A model generated the notes under the pieces. It searched no databases. It worked only from the letters and a program-made list of their open reading frames with translations, and was not told the origin of the DNA. A stretch of DNA of 64,000 nucleotides from Eoetvoesia sp035555955 (GTDB lineage Bacteria; Pseudomonadota; Gammaproteobacteria; Burkholderiales; Burkholderiaceae_B), in NCBI RefSeq assembly GCF_035555955.1, contig NZ_DATMGA010000032.1, positions 23,602 through 87,601 on the forward strand, in the 5' to 3' direction. The first letter of the stretch is position 1. Every line of letters starts with the position of its first letter. A program made the position numbers and the translations under genes. Positions 1-7,422 of the stretch are shown here, piece by piece.

Positions 1-428
1 AATAACGACGCGGCTAGCCACAAGCCATAAACATAACCGGAACATCCAAGAGCGACATCGAACGCCGCCGCACTTACAGGCAATCCAAGTCGTTCCTGCA
101 ACACACACGCTGTGGCAGGCAATGTGTAGTCGTGTGTCTGCGACACGAAAATCAATGCATCGACACTACCAGGATCCACATCTAGATCGCTGAATAAGCG
201 TTGTGCAGCGGCAGCGCACAAGTCGGAAGCACATCCGTCTGCAACAACGCGCCGGCGCTCGACTCCAGTGCTGGCGATAATTTTTTTTATTGCATCGATA
301 CCAAACTGGTCAGCCAGATCCAAAACTTCGTGTACAGTCTCTGGCACGGCACAAGCCATTCCAGATATCCTGACATTTTTTACCCAGCGCGCTTGACCCG
401 CACCCAACGCCGCAGTTGTGTTCTGCAT
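1..428 (-). CDS. 3-oxoacyl-ACP synthase III (FabH)-like condensing enzyme, 5' part only
   Basis: The gene starts at 428 and runs out of the window at base 1, leaving the first 142 residues. The segment ends in ALGCSGYVYGL, which matches the region around the catalytic cysteine of ketoacyl-ACP synthase III enzymes (here Cys129); the preceding text (ALIFVSQTHDYTLPATA) is also typical of this fold. Enzymes of this family join an acyl-CoA or acyl-ACP starter to an ACP-bound or other acceptor. It lies 14 bases after the stop of a dedicated acyl carrier protein gene, so the two are probably co-transcribed and act together. The ATG has AGAGG two bases upstream, a short spacing, so the exact start is not certain. 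The low GC and the neighbours suggest a specialised pathway rather than housekeeping fatty-acid synthesis. The His and Asn catalytic residues lie outside the window. Confidence 0.8.
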   Translation of the reverse strand, partial: MQNTTAALGAGQARWVKNVRISGMACAVPETVHEVLDLADQFGIDAIKKIIASTGVERRRVVADGCASDLCAAAAQRLFSDLDVDPGSVDALIFVSQTHDYTLPATACVLQERLGLPVSAAAFDVALGCSGYVYGLWLAASL

Positions 429-442
429 AGCCTCTTTTACCT

Positions 443-649
443 TTAAGCGCTTACCAACTCCACCACAGCATCGACTGTCTCGCAACGATTCAGCTTGTCT
501 GCTGAAAGGCTTTTATTCAGGCGTTCGTCCACGAGCGCCATGAAAGCAACTACCGCCAACGAATCCCACTCCAAGGGCTGTCCCAATTGGATGCACCCCT
601 CATCGGCCTCCATGGCCTCTTCGATTAAGCTTAAAATTGAATCTGTCAT
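443..649 (-). CDS. Acyl carrier protein
   Basis: This is a 68-residue acidic protein with the motif EWDSLAVVAF, in which Ser30 of the DSL signature would receive the phosphopantetheine arm. Length and motif fit the acyl/peptidyl carrier protein family. I chose the ATG at 649 over one seven codons earlier because GGAAA lies seven bases before it and because carrier proteins start close to the first helix. It sits between a Rieske oxygenase gene (73 bases upstream) and the FabH-like gene (14 bases downstream) on the same strand. This suggests a carrier dedicated to the adjacent condensing enzyme. The housekeeping ACP is expected elsewhere in the genome. Codon use and GC are those of the AT-rich island, not of the core. 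Confidence 0.85.
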   Translation of the reverse strand: MTDSILSLIEEAMEADEGCIQLGQPLEWDSLAVVAFMALVDERLNKSLSADKLNRCETVDAVVELVSA

Positions 650-722
650 GATCGATTTCCATAAAAACAAAGTAGACGTTCATAACGGTTATGACGTCAA
701 AACACCAAGAGAAAAGTCAGGC

Positions 723-1775
723 TTATATATCTGCCCAAACAGAGCAGGACTTTCTAAAATGCAAGACTTTTTCCTCAAGGTCGCTGAAATATTTAGGCGG
801 CTTGCTCGTCCAAGTTCGAGCTGGAATACGTTTGCACACCTGGTGATCCTCTTCAAAAATTTTTCGATTCATCTTAGCCGTTGATTGGATGAATGCATCC
901 ACAACTTCTTGATAACGAGAATCTGCAGCTAACGCTGAGTAAAGCCTACTGGTAAAGTAAGTTTGGTTATCCTGTAAAGATGGAAAAAAATTCTGTAGCG
1001 AATACGAAAACCCATACGTAGAAGAAAGCATGGAAAATGGAAAAATAAAAATACTCGAATAGCCTTCAAGCGCATTTCCAGTAGAAAAATACTTTTTCAT
1101 GCTTCTTAAGCGCTTATCCAATCTTTCATTACCTATCCGAGAATGCCAGATAGAATTATTGCCAAGGAAAAAATTTTCCCCTTCAGTAAGTTGTAATGTC
1201 GCTAATGTATCAACATGAATAAGCGGAATATGGTATGGCTCTAACGCATTTTCAAGCGCAATGGCCCAAGCGCTTTCAAAAAAATATCTATTTACATCGC
1301 TGCAACCACTCAATTGAGAAGATATCTCTGCAAGAGAATCGTATATACGGCCTCCTAGCTGCTTTTTTAACGACTGTATTGGATCCACAGCAAAAAAAAT
1401 AAAATCCCCGCAAAAATCCACATGAAATTTATTGAGATCCGCCGCAGTAACATCACACCTCGTAAAGCTCTTCTTATTCGCTATATTCAAGCGACCATTG
1501 GAATATCCCCAGCCATGGTATTTACAACGTATCGGCTCTTTGCCTGCATCATCCATGAAAAACCGAGCCCCTCGGTGCGGGCATAAATTATCAAAAACAA
1601 TAATATGGCCGTTATCATTGTAGACAATTAACTCAAAACCTAGGATCTCAAATCTCATGAAATCATTATTATTAAAGATTTCACTTTTTAAGCAAATTGG
1701 ATGCCAATACTTACTTACAAGTTTATTTGCAATCGAAATCGTTTCGCATGCCATATCTGTGTATTGAATTGCCAC
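723..1775 (-). CDS. Rieske non-heme iron oxygenase
   Basis: The 350-residue protein carries an N-terminal Rieske [2Fe-2S] domain with Cys65-x-His67 (CPHRGA) and Cys84-x2-His87 (CKYHGWGY). The C-terminal catalytic domain has LEPYHIPLIH (His182 and His187) and a late EEDHQ segment whose Asp (about 310) would complete the 2-His-1-carboxylate iron site. This architecture is that of ring-hydroxylating and related Rieske oxygenase alpha subunits, which hydroxylate, demethylate or desaturate a substrate with electrons from a reductase. No reductase is adjacent; the ferredoxin-FAD reductase at 8821-9861 is distant and in core DNA. The substrate is unknown. Between an aminotransferase and an ACP/KASIII pair it may tailor a sugar or an acyl chain, which is inference. 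The gene is clearly AT-rich. Confidence 0.85.
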   Translation of the reverse strand: MAIQYTDMACETISIANKLVSKYWHPICLKSEIFNNNDFMRFEILGFELIVYNDNGHIIVFDNLCPHRGARFFMDDAGKEPIRCKYHGWGYSNGRLNIANKKSFTRCDVTAADLNKFHVDFCGDFIFFAVDPIQSLKKQLGGRIYDSLAEISSQLSGCSDVNRYFFESAWAIALENALEPYHIPLIHVDTLATLQLTEGENFFLGNNSIWHSRIGNERLDKRLRSMKKYFSTGNALEGYSSIFIFPFSMLSSTYGFSYSLQNFFPSLQDNQTYFTSRLYSALAADSRYQEVVDAFIQSTAKMNRKIFEEDHQVCKRIPARTWTSKPPKYFSDLEEKVLHFRKSCSVWADI

Positions 1776-1881
1776 TTAGCTATCAACCTTCCTTCAGCCA
1801 TATACTCACTAAAAGCAAATATTAAAATATATAGCCCTATAAAATTTGACAGTCTTTCATTATTCCAATCATCGAATACAC

Positions 1882-3087
1882 TCAGTTCTTCTTTGACTCA
1901 TCCATCGGCCCGCGTACGATACTCGATATTTTCGAAATCTCAAGTTGATTCAAGTTTGGATAAATCGGCAAACACAATACTTTTTTCGCCAACCTGTCCG
2001 CTATTGGTAAGTTCTCACATGAAGCCGAGGCCATGCCTCTATACATCGGAAACTCGCTTATCAAGGGATAAAAATATCTCCGAGCGTAGATATTTTTGTC
2101 CAATAACGCTTCAAACAACTGATCTCGGCTTAGTGGATAATCGTCTTCAACCAGTATGGGATAATATGAATAGTTGGCCTTTGCCTGCCCTGCATCACCA
2201 ACAGGAAGAATTCCGATAACCCCACTTAATTGCTTATCGTAAATGCGGGCAATTTCCCGGCGGCGCCTAATTGCCCGATCCACGTGCGTTAGCTGCAGCA
2301 AACCAAACGCAGCATTCACTTCGCTCATCTTGCCGTTAATGCCGGCGGCAACCACGGTAAGTTCATCCACAAACCCAAAGTTCTTCAATCTATCTATACG
2401 CAGCTTTGTCTTGGCATCCGGGCACACAATGGCGCCCCCTTCAAAGGTATTGAATACCTTGGTCGCATGAAAGCTCAATACACTTAAATCGCCATGCCGC
2501 AAAATACTTCCGCCCTCGTCTTCCACACCAAAGGCGTGAGCCGCATCGTAAATGACACGAAGGTTATAGTTATCGGCAATGGCTTGGATCGCCTCCACAT
2601 CGCATGGATTGCCATAGCAGTGCACCGGCATGATCGCCGTAGTATGGGGGGTGATGGCTGCTTCGATCTTTTTGGGGTCGAGGTTCAAAGTGTCCGGATC
2701 GATATCGGCAAATACCGGCTTAATCCCATTCCACAGCAATGAATGCGCAGTCGCCACGAACGAATACGGGGTGGTAATGACCTCGCCCGTTATCCGTAGT
2801 GATTGCAGCGCGGTTAGCAAGGCTGTCGTGCCATTATTGAACAGGCATATATATTCAACCCCCAGGTATTCGCAAAGCGCCTGCTCCAGCTGTTGATGCA
2901 TGGGGCCGCCGTTGGTCAGCATTTTGCTGTCCCAAATTTGCCGCAAATAAGGGATGAACTCCTCCAAGGGAGGCAAATATGGTTGGGTTACATTGATGCG
3001 GCGCCCGCCCACAGCTTCTTCCATGCCATTGCCAGCCGATTCAAAGCTTTGAATATCGAAATTATTTGCTGGAACAATGCTATTCAT
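1882..3087 (-). CDS. DegT/DnrJ/EryC1/StrS family PLP-dependent aminotransferase
   Basis: The protein matches the sugar-aminotransferase fold: VTTPYSF-type loop (ITTPYSFVATAHSLL), MPVHCYGNPCD, IYDAAHAFG with the Asp that binds the PLP ring, and SFHATKVFNTFEGGA with the Schiff-base Lys (Lys210 from the ATG at 3087). Family members usually transfer an amino group from glutamate to a keto-sugar nucleotide. They are common in O-antigen, capsule and secondary-metabolite clusters. The start is unclear: a GTG at 3135, ATGs at 3123, 3087 and 3024 are all in frame and none has a good ribosome site. The family core begins only at about residue 31 from 3087. It is the first gene seen of the minus-strand cluster that runs to base 1. 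Confidence 0.85.
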   Translation of the reverse strand: MNSIVPANNFDIQSFESAGNGMEEAVGGRRINVTQPYLPPLEEFIPYLRQIWDSKMLTNGGPMHQQLEQALCEYLGVEYICLFNNGTTALLTALQSLRITGEVITTPYSFVATAHSLLWNGIKPVFADIDPDTLNLDPKKIEAAITPHTTAIMPVHCYGNPCDVEAIQAIADNYNLRVIYDAAHAFGVEDEGGSILRHGDLSVLSFHATKVFNTFEGGAIVCPDAKTKLRIDRLKNFGFVDELTVVAAGINGKMSEVNAAFGLLQLTHVDRAIRRRREIARIYDKQLSGVIGILPVGDAGQAKANYSYYPILVEDDYPLSRDQLFEALLDKNIYARRYFYPLISEFPMYRGMASASCENLPIADRLAKKVLCLPIYPNLNQLEISKISSIVRGPMDESKKN

Positions 3088-3135
3088 TGGCGCAATGGAT
3101 TTTGGAAAGAATAGCCAAAGCATAGCAAGGGCCAC

Positions 3136-3682
3136 CGCCGGGCAATCGGTGGAACTATGGGGTGAACAGGCAGGAATGAGGGGAAATGCGCTTAGCTATT
3201 GCCGCTTGCAAAGCTCAATCTTCCCCGATTTTGAGCGCCATTTAAAAGGAGGAGCGTGATTTCTTAAGAGAAGTACGCTGAAGTGGCTAAAGAAACGCGC
3301 TCCCACATAAACAATTGCACCTGTTTACCACCTCTGCAGGTCACAGCAAGCGTGTCGAAACTCGTCACTCCCCAATGAAAAACATTTTGCTAGCCTTCCT
3401 GACGCCCTGCCATTCTTCCCTGATGCGTCCAGAATCGTGATCGGTCTGCCAACATTTCCGTAATTCCAGTCAATCGTCCCAGGTGGAACCAGCACCTGGG
3501 ACGATACGCACGGCAGCAGCACGTGATGCGCCCAACTTGCGAATGTACAGCGCAGTTCACGGTCTTGCAGGCATTCCGAGTTATACACGGTTGAATGAGT
3601 TTGTATACGTCCTCCAGCCCCCCGTTGTGCTCCTAGCTAAACAGCAACACCGTCCGCCCTGAACACAAACGGCATTCACCCC
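3136..3682. other. Junction region without a supported gene
   Basis: About 550 bases separate the AT-rich biosynthetic cluster from high-GC core genes. I see no convincing coding sequence. An 87-codon open frame on the minus strand (3325-3588) has no recognisable domain and is interrupted by the perfect hairpin at 3473-3505. The base composition changes from AT-rich to GC-rich across this stretch, which fits the edge of an acquired segment. No tRNA, integrase or clear attachment-site repeat was found. Confidence 0.5.
3473..3505. repeat. Perfect 13-bp inverted repeat (hairpin)
   Basis: ATCGTCCCAGGTG at 3473-3485 and CACCTGGGACGAT at 3493-3505 are exact reverse complements around a 7-base loop GAACCAG. 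There is no T-run on either side, so it is not a classical intrinsic terminator. It lies in the compositional junction and may be a leftover of a mobile element or a structured RNA; its role is unknown. Confidence 0.85.
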
Positions 3683-4243
3683 TTACTCATAGTGAACAAA
3701 CAGTTCCCGATTGCAGCGGGTGCATTCGTGTGTCTTCAAATTCGATCTGTAGCGGCCGCGAATGTAAATGCCCTTGTTGCCGCAATGTATGCAGCGCGGG
3801 CGGCCATTGTCCATCACGGCATGAGGCAGGCTTCGGTATTCGCTTTCCCGCAGAAGGCTGTCTACGGGAAGAAACAGCAAAGCACAAACGGCCAGCGCCG
3901 CCACCCATGGCCAAAAGCCGGTCAGTATGCCGGCGGCGTAAGTCACGACCAGCACCACGGCGGCAAGGGCGACGACAAGTGTGGTGCGCTGGCTGCGGTT
4001 CTTGGCAATGCGTGCCTGAAGCGCGCGCTCGTAGGCGGCATCGGTTTCGGCGTTGGGAAACGCAAGGCGCGGGGTTTGCTCTGGGTGGGTACGCCCATGG
4101 AACCGGGCGCCGTCTCCGATAAAGGGCTCTTTCTCGGGGGATTGCGCGGGCTGCCGCCGCAGCTTGGGACGCAGGTCTTTTCCGCAGTTCGGGCAAAACT
4201 TGTCCGAACGCTGGATTTCATGATTGCATTTAAAACAGTTCAT
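3683..4243 (-). CDS. Zinc-ribbon membrane protein of unknown function
   Basis: The 186-residue protein has a CxxC...CxxC zinc ribbon at each end: CFKC (from Cys3) and CPNC (from about Cys18) at the N-terminus, CIHC and CTRC in the last 40 residues. Two hydrophobic helices lie at about residues 87-107 and 109-130. Both ribbons would be on the same, presumably cytoplasmic, side. The middle is a charged, proline-rich linker. I do not recognise a named family and assign no function. Composition is that of core genes, unlike the cluster before it. It has no close co-directional partner and appears to be a single-gene unit. Confidence 0.7.
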   Translation of the reverse strand: MNCFKCNHEIQRSDKFCPNCGKDLRPKLRRQPAQSPEKEPFIGDGARFHGRTHPEQTPRLAFPNAETDAAYERALQARIAKNRSQRTTLVVALAAVVLVVTYAAGILTGFWPWVAALAVCALLFLPVDSLLRESEYRSLPHAVMDNGRPRCIHCGNKGIYIRGRYRSNLKTHECTRCNRELFVHYE

Positions 4244-4532
4244 CGAAAAATCAAAACACCATACAGGTTACCGGAATCAGCGGCTGATTTTAACGTGCAG
4301 GAAAAAACGCGAGGCTCAATGACAAGCCGTGTTGGCGATAAGCCGGCCAGGCGCAGCCCAACACCAGCCGCCTTGTAATATGCAATCTGACATTAATCCA
4401 AAAAAACAGGAAGTTTCCGCATAGACATATTTGTCGACAACCAGACACACTCTCTCATTGCCTGCTGTATTGTGAATATCGTTTTGGCAACCGGAATAAT
4501 CAATGTATGCAATCAGGTCATGGCAAGCGGGA

Positions 4533-4563
4533 TTGCTCTCGAAACTTATTGTGCATACAATAA
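4533..4563 (+). promoter_or_regulatory. brnTA promoter with overlapping palindromic operator
   Basis: TTATTGTGCATACAATAA (4546-4563) consists of perfect 7-bp arms around GCAT. It overlaps a -10-like TACAAT (4556-4561) that is spaced 17 bases from a -35-like TTGCTC (4533-4538). Transcription from it would begin at about 4568, which is the A of the brnT ATG, so the mRNA would be leaderless; no Shine-Dalgarno sequence is visible before this ATG. BrnA-type antitoxins are known to repress their own promoter, so the palindrome is the likely operator. A second short palindrome, TTGTCGACAA, lies upstream at 4431-4440. Confidence 0.6.
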
Positions 4564-4567
4564 AGCC

Positions 4568-4834
4568 ATGAGGATTATCTTTGATCCTCGTAAGGACAGG
4601 CAAAATCTGGGAAAACATGGCGTCTCACTTGCCGATGCTGGCAGATTCGAGTGGTCAACATCAGTTATGTGGCCTGACTGTCGGCAAGACTACGGAGAAT
4701 TGCGAATAGCAGGCCTGGGTTACATCGGCCATCGCCTGCATTACATCGTATTCGTAGAACGCGATGACAACCGGCGCATCATCAGTTTGCGTAAAGCAAA
4801 CATTAGAGAAATCAAACGCTATGCCGAAACTTAA
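4568..4834 (+). CDS. brnT: BrnT family type II toxin (ribonuclease)
   Basis: The 88-residue product follows the BrnT pattern: FDPRKDRQNLGKHGVSLADA near the start, a central beta segment (HYIVFVERDDNRRIISLRKA) and a C-terminal ANIREIKRYAE helix. BrnT toxins are RelE-fold ribonucleases that arrest translation and are neutralised by BrnA. I chose the ATG at 4568 because family members begin within a few residues of this motif; the longer open frame from 4472 is not supported. The stop lies inside the brnA gene (14-base overlap), the usual toxin-first order. The conserved Arg and Lys residues of the family appear to be retained, so it is probably active. Confidence 0.9.
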   Translation: MRIIFDPRKDRQNLGKHGVSLADAGRFEWSTSVMWPDCRQDYGELRIAGLGYIGHRLHYIVFVERDDNRRIISLRKANIREIKRYAET

Positions 4835-5108
4835 ACCTCAAACCATTATTCCAACGCCTGACGAAGACCTTGCCATTACCGCCGCGGCCGCCACGGATCC
4901 CGACGCCATGCCGCTAACTGACACGCAATGGAAGCAAGCGAAACCAAAATCCCGAATTGGCCGCCCGCCCGCTGACATTACCAAAGAACGCATCACAATT
5001 CGCCTTTCACGCGACGTGCTGAAGCAATTCCGTGAAGGCGGTGCAGGCTGGCAAACACGCATGGATCTGGCATTGAAAGACTGGCTTAAAACCCGATCGT
5101 CCAGGTAA
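4821..5108 (+). CDS. brnA: BrnA family antitoxin
   Basis: This 95-residue protein overlaps the end of brnT by 14 bases. The C-terminal segment KERITIRLSRDVLKQFREGG followed by GWQTRMDLALKDWL is the ribbon-helix-helix DNA-binding domain of BrnA antitoxins. The N-terminal half (TDPDAMPLTDTQWKQAKP) is the toxin-wrapping part. The family forms a tetrameric complex with BrnT and represses the shared promoter, here presumably through the palindrome at 4546-4563. The Met at 4821 begins the family-like sequence; the in-frame extension back to 4764 lies within brnT and is not used. Confidence 0.9.
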   Translation: MPKLKPQTIIPTPDEDLAITAAAATDPDAMPLTDTQWKQAKPKSRIGRPPADITKERITIRLSRDVLKQFREGGAGWQTRMDLALKDWLKTRSSR

Positions 5109-5152
5109 TCGAGTAACACGGCCAACAGCATCACGCCCGATGCGAACAAGCC

Positions 5153-5370
5153 CTACTTGCTGTCGGGCATGATCGCAGCATCCAGGATATTCAGCGACCA
5201 GATTTCCAATTTGAGCAGGGGTAGCGGCTTTCAGGCGCTGTTCTACGCCTTCGGGCAAGGAATCGAACTTTCGAAGCAAGCAGCCGCTTCAACACGGCAC
5301 ACTTAAGCCCATTAGAATTCCGCAGCGCTTGCCATTCAATAAAGATATATTTAATATACATCTTTAACGA
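5153..5370 (-). pseudogene. Decayed C-terminal fragment resembling a DUF4351/Rpn-type nuclease
   Basis: Reading the minus strand across two frame changes gives GLKCAVLKRLLAS, then FDSLPEGVEQRLKAATPAQ, then LEIWSLNILDAAIMPDSK and a stop at 5153-5155. This order resembles the DUF4351 tail of Rpn-family (PD-(D/E)XK, recombination-promoting) proteins, in which a VL..L..RFG.LP segment is followed by a ...A..EQLE.WS..ILDA helix. No single frame is open through it, and no N-terminal nuclease domain remains. It follows brnA in what looks like an accessory island. The match is from memory of the family pattern and the left boundary is approximate. Confidence 0.5.
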
Positions 5371-5483
5371 AATACGATCCGACGCCCTGCCTATCCAGGG
5401 TACAAACACATGAAACGAAAACAAGCGCGCAATCGTTTTTTTCCGGATTCGTAGTACTCGACGGCGCAACATAAGGAACAAGC

Positions 5484-5894
5484 ATGGACATCGACAGCTT
5501 CAAGGCCCAGCACGAGAAAATTCTGGAGGGCATTGCCGCCCTGCGCAACTATGCCAAGGCCGGCATTGCGGAAAACGCCGAGCTTATCGCCGGCCAGGTT
5601 GTTGCGTTGAGTTCCATCATCAAGGTTCACCTGGCCATCGAAGATCGGGTCCTTTACCCCTCACTGCAGAAAAACGCGCATGCCGAGCTGGCCGCCATGG
5701 GGCGCGCCTACCAGGATGAAATGAAGGACATTGCGCAGGCCTATACGGCCTTTTCGCGGCGCTGGAACACGCCCACGCAGGTGGCCCGCGAAGCGGAAGG
5801 CTTTCGCCACGATGCGAATACGGTGCTGAAAATGGTGTACCAGCGCATGCAAAGAGAGAACGCGGAGTTCTACCCTGCCATTGAAGCGGCCTGA
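5484..5894 (+). CDS. Hemerythrin-like (HHE) domain protein
   Basis: The 136-residue, all-helical protein has AQHEKIL near residue 9, HLAIEDRVLYPSL at about 55-67, a later RHDANTVLKM and a final RENAEFYPAI. Histidine and acidic residues spaced on four helices are the pattern of HHE cation-binding domains, which bind a di-iron centre and sense or carry O2, NO or iron. In proteobacteria such proteins often serve in nitric-oxide or iron-sulfur stress, but this one has no informative neighbours. It ends convergently with the solute-binding protein gene. The first ATG after a purine-rich AAGGAACAAGC is used. Confidence 0.75.
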   Translation: MDIDSFKAQHEKILEGIAALRNYAKAGIAENAELIAGQVVALSSIIKVHLAIEDRVLYPSLQKNAHAELAAMGRAYQDEMKDIAQAYTAFSRRWNTPTQVAREAEGFRHDANTVLKMVYQRMQRENAEFYPAIEAA

Positions 5895-6057
5895 GGCCGA
5901 GTCCCCGAGACTGAACCCGAATCGAGGCCTGAACCTGGCTCCAGGCATATCAAGATTCGGCTTGAGCTGAACGCCGCACCGCCCAGCAACCGGCAATCAG
6001 GGCGGCCACATGCAAGGGACATCATCGGCCCTTGCATTGCCACATAAAACCAGCCGC

Positions 6058-7413
6058 TTATTTTGCCTGCATCAAGTGGTCGGCTTCGGCCGAGGCGGCG
6101 CTAAGCGTCGGCACGGCGGGTTCCTGGCCATTCAGCGCGCGATCGAGCTGCTGGTGGAACATGGCTCGTATTTGCGGGTAGTTGCTGACATTGAAGCTGC
6201 GCGACGTCAGCACCTGGGGGTTGGCGTACACGGCAACCAGGTTGCGCCAGTCGCCCAGGTTCTTGTAGTACGAAGCGTCGGTGCTGTTGAACGCCTGCTG
6301 GGTCAGCGGCAGGTAGCCGGTGTTCTGGTACCAAGTGGCGGCGTTCTTGGTTTGCGACAACCAGGCCAGGAATTGCGCCGTGGCTTTGTCCTCGGCGGCG
6401 GAATGGCCGCTGGTCGTCCAAAAGCCGGCGCCGTCGACAAAGGGATTGCCGGGCTTGGACGTGACTTCGGGGTAATAAGGCAGTCCCGACACGCCGAAAT
6501 CCAGGACGTTCTTGTCGCGGAAGGCGCCCAGATGGCTGGAATCGGACATCAGCACGGCGCATTCGTTGTTGGCGAAACGCTTGACCGCCACGCCCTCCTG
6601 GTCAGGCTTGAGCATGAGTTCGCTGCGCACCCAGCTGATCATCAGCGACAAATGCTTCACGTACACGGAATCGAAGATGAAAGCGGGCTCGACCTTGGTC
6701 TTGACCTTGGCTTTCTTGCCTTTGCTGTTGCTATGCACCGCCACGGTTTCCACGGCTACGTAGCGCTGGTTGTTGACCGCGGCGAGGTTCTCCAGGTTGA
6801 TGGAAACCGGCTCGTCGGTGACCAGCGGGCAGTTGCGCGTGGCCTTGTTGGCCAGGTTGACCAGTTGGTCCTGCAGGCCGGGCCAAGAACGCTGCGGCTG
6901 CGCCGGAACGATGCCCGCCTTCTTGAAGGCGCTGACGTTGTAGAACATGACGGGCACTTCGACCATGTACGGCAAGGCCAGCATGCGGCCTTTGCCGTCG
7001 CGCATGAACCCGGCGTCAGGCGACACGAACCACTTGGCGTCCTTGATGGGGTATTTGGCCAGCAGGCTGTATAGAGGCTGAATGTAGTGGCGCTGCGCGA
7101 TGGCATCCGGGTTGCGGTTGTTGTCGAGCTGCACGAGATTGGGGGTTTTCTTGCTCTTGGCGCTTTCCGCCAGGGCTGATTCGATGGCGTTGTTGGTGTC
7201 GAACGCCTTGACCGTGACCTTGACGTCGTCCTGGTCGCGGTTGAACTGCTTGACCAGCTTTTCAAAAACGCCGGCGTTGTGCTCATTCAGCGAATGCCAG
7301 ACCTGAATGTCGGTGGCGGCGTAGACCTGCGGCATGCCTGCAAACGTAAATACGCTGGCCAGCGACAGCGTGCGCGCCAGATTGGGCACGCTAAAAAGCC
7401 GATGTATCTTCAT
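6058..7413 (-). CDS. Extracellular solute-binding protein (UgpB-like, ABC importer component)
   Basis: This 451-residue protein begins with a signal peptide (hydrophobic ARTLSLASVFTFAGMP, probable cleavage after VYA at about residue 32). It continues with IQVWHSLNEHN, the start seen in family 1 solute-binding proteins such as the glycerol-3-phosphate binder UgpB. Later segments (PYMVEVPVMFYN, FVDGAGFWTTSG) also fit that family. It would bind a ligand in the periplasm for an ABC importer, yet no permease or ATPase gene is nearby. It starts 9 bases after the D-amino acid dehydrogenase stop on the same strand, so the two are probably co-transcribed. The ligand is unknown. A lysine-rich insert (SKGKKAKVKTKVE, about residue 230) looks unusual for the family. 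Confidence 0.8.
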   Translation of the reverse strand: MKIHRLFSVPNLARTLSLASVFTFAGMPQVYAATDIQVWHSLNEHNAGVFEKLVKQFNRDQDDVKVTVKAFDTNNAIESALAESAKSKKTPNLVQLDNNRNPDAIAQRHYIQPLYSLLAKYPIKDAKWFVSPDAGFMRDGKGRMLALPYMVEVPVMFYNVSAFKKAGIVPAQPQRSWPGLQDQLVNLANKATRNCPLVTDEPVSINLENLAAVNNQRYVAVETVAVHSNSKGKKAKVKTKVEPAFIFDSVYVKHLSLMISWVRSELMLKPDQEGVAVKRFANNECAVLMSDSSHLGAFRDKNVLDFGVSGLPYYPEVTSKPGNPFVDGAGFWTTSGHSAAEDKATAQFLAWLSQTKNAATWYQNTGYLPLTQQAFNSTDASYYKNLGDWRNLVAVYANPQVLTSRSFNVSNYPQIRAMFHQQLDRALNGQEPAVPTLSAASAEADHLMQAK

Positions 7414-7422
7414 GAATTGCTA

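Noticed and set aside
3325..3588. An 87-codon minus-strand frame in the junction region
   Set aside because: No domain, no good ribosome site, and a perfect hairpin cuts through it. It is treated as non-coding.
6010..6037. A 9-bp inverted repeat (ATGCAAGGG/CCCTTGCAT) between the hemerythrin-like gene and the solute-binding protein gene as a terminator
   Set aside because: It has a 10-base loop and no T-run on either strand, so a terminator call is not supported.
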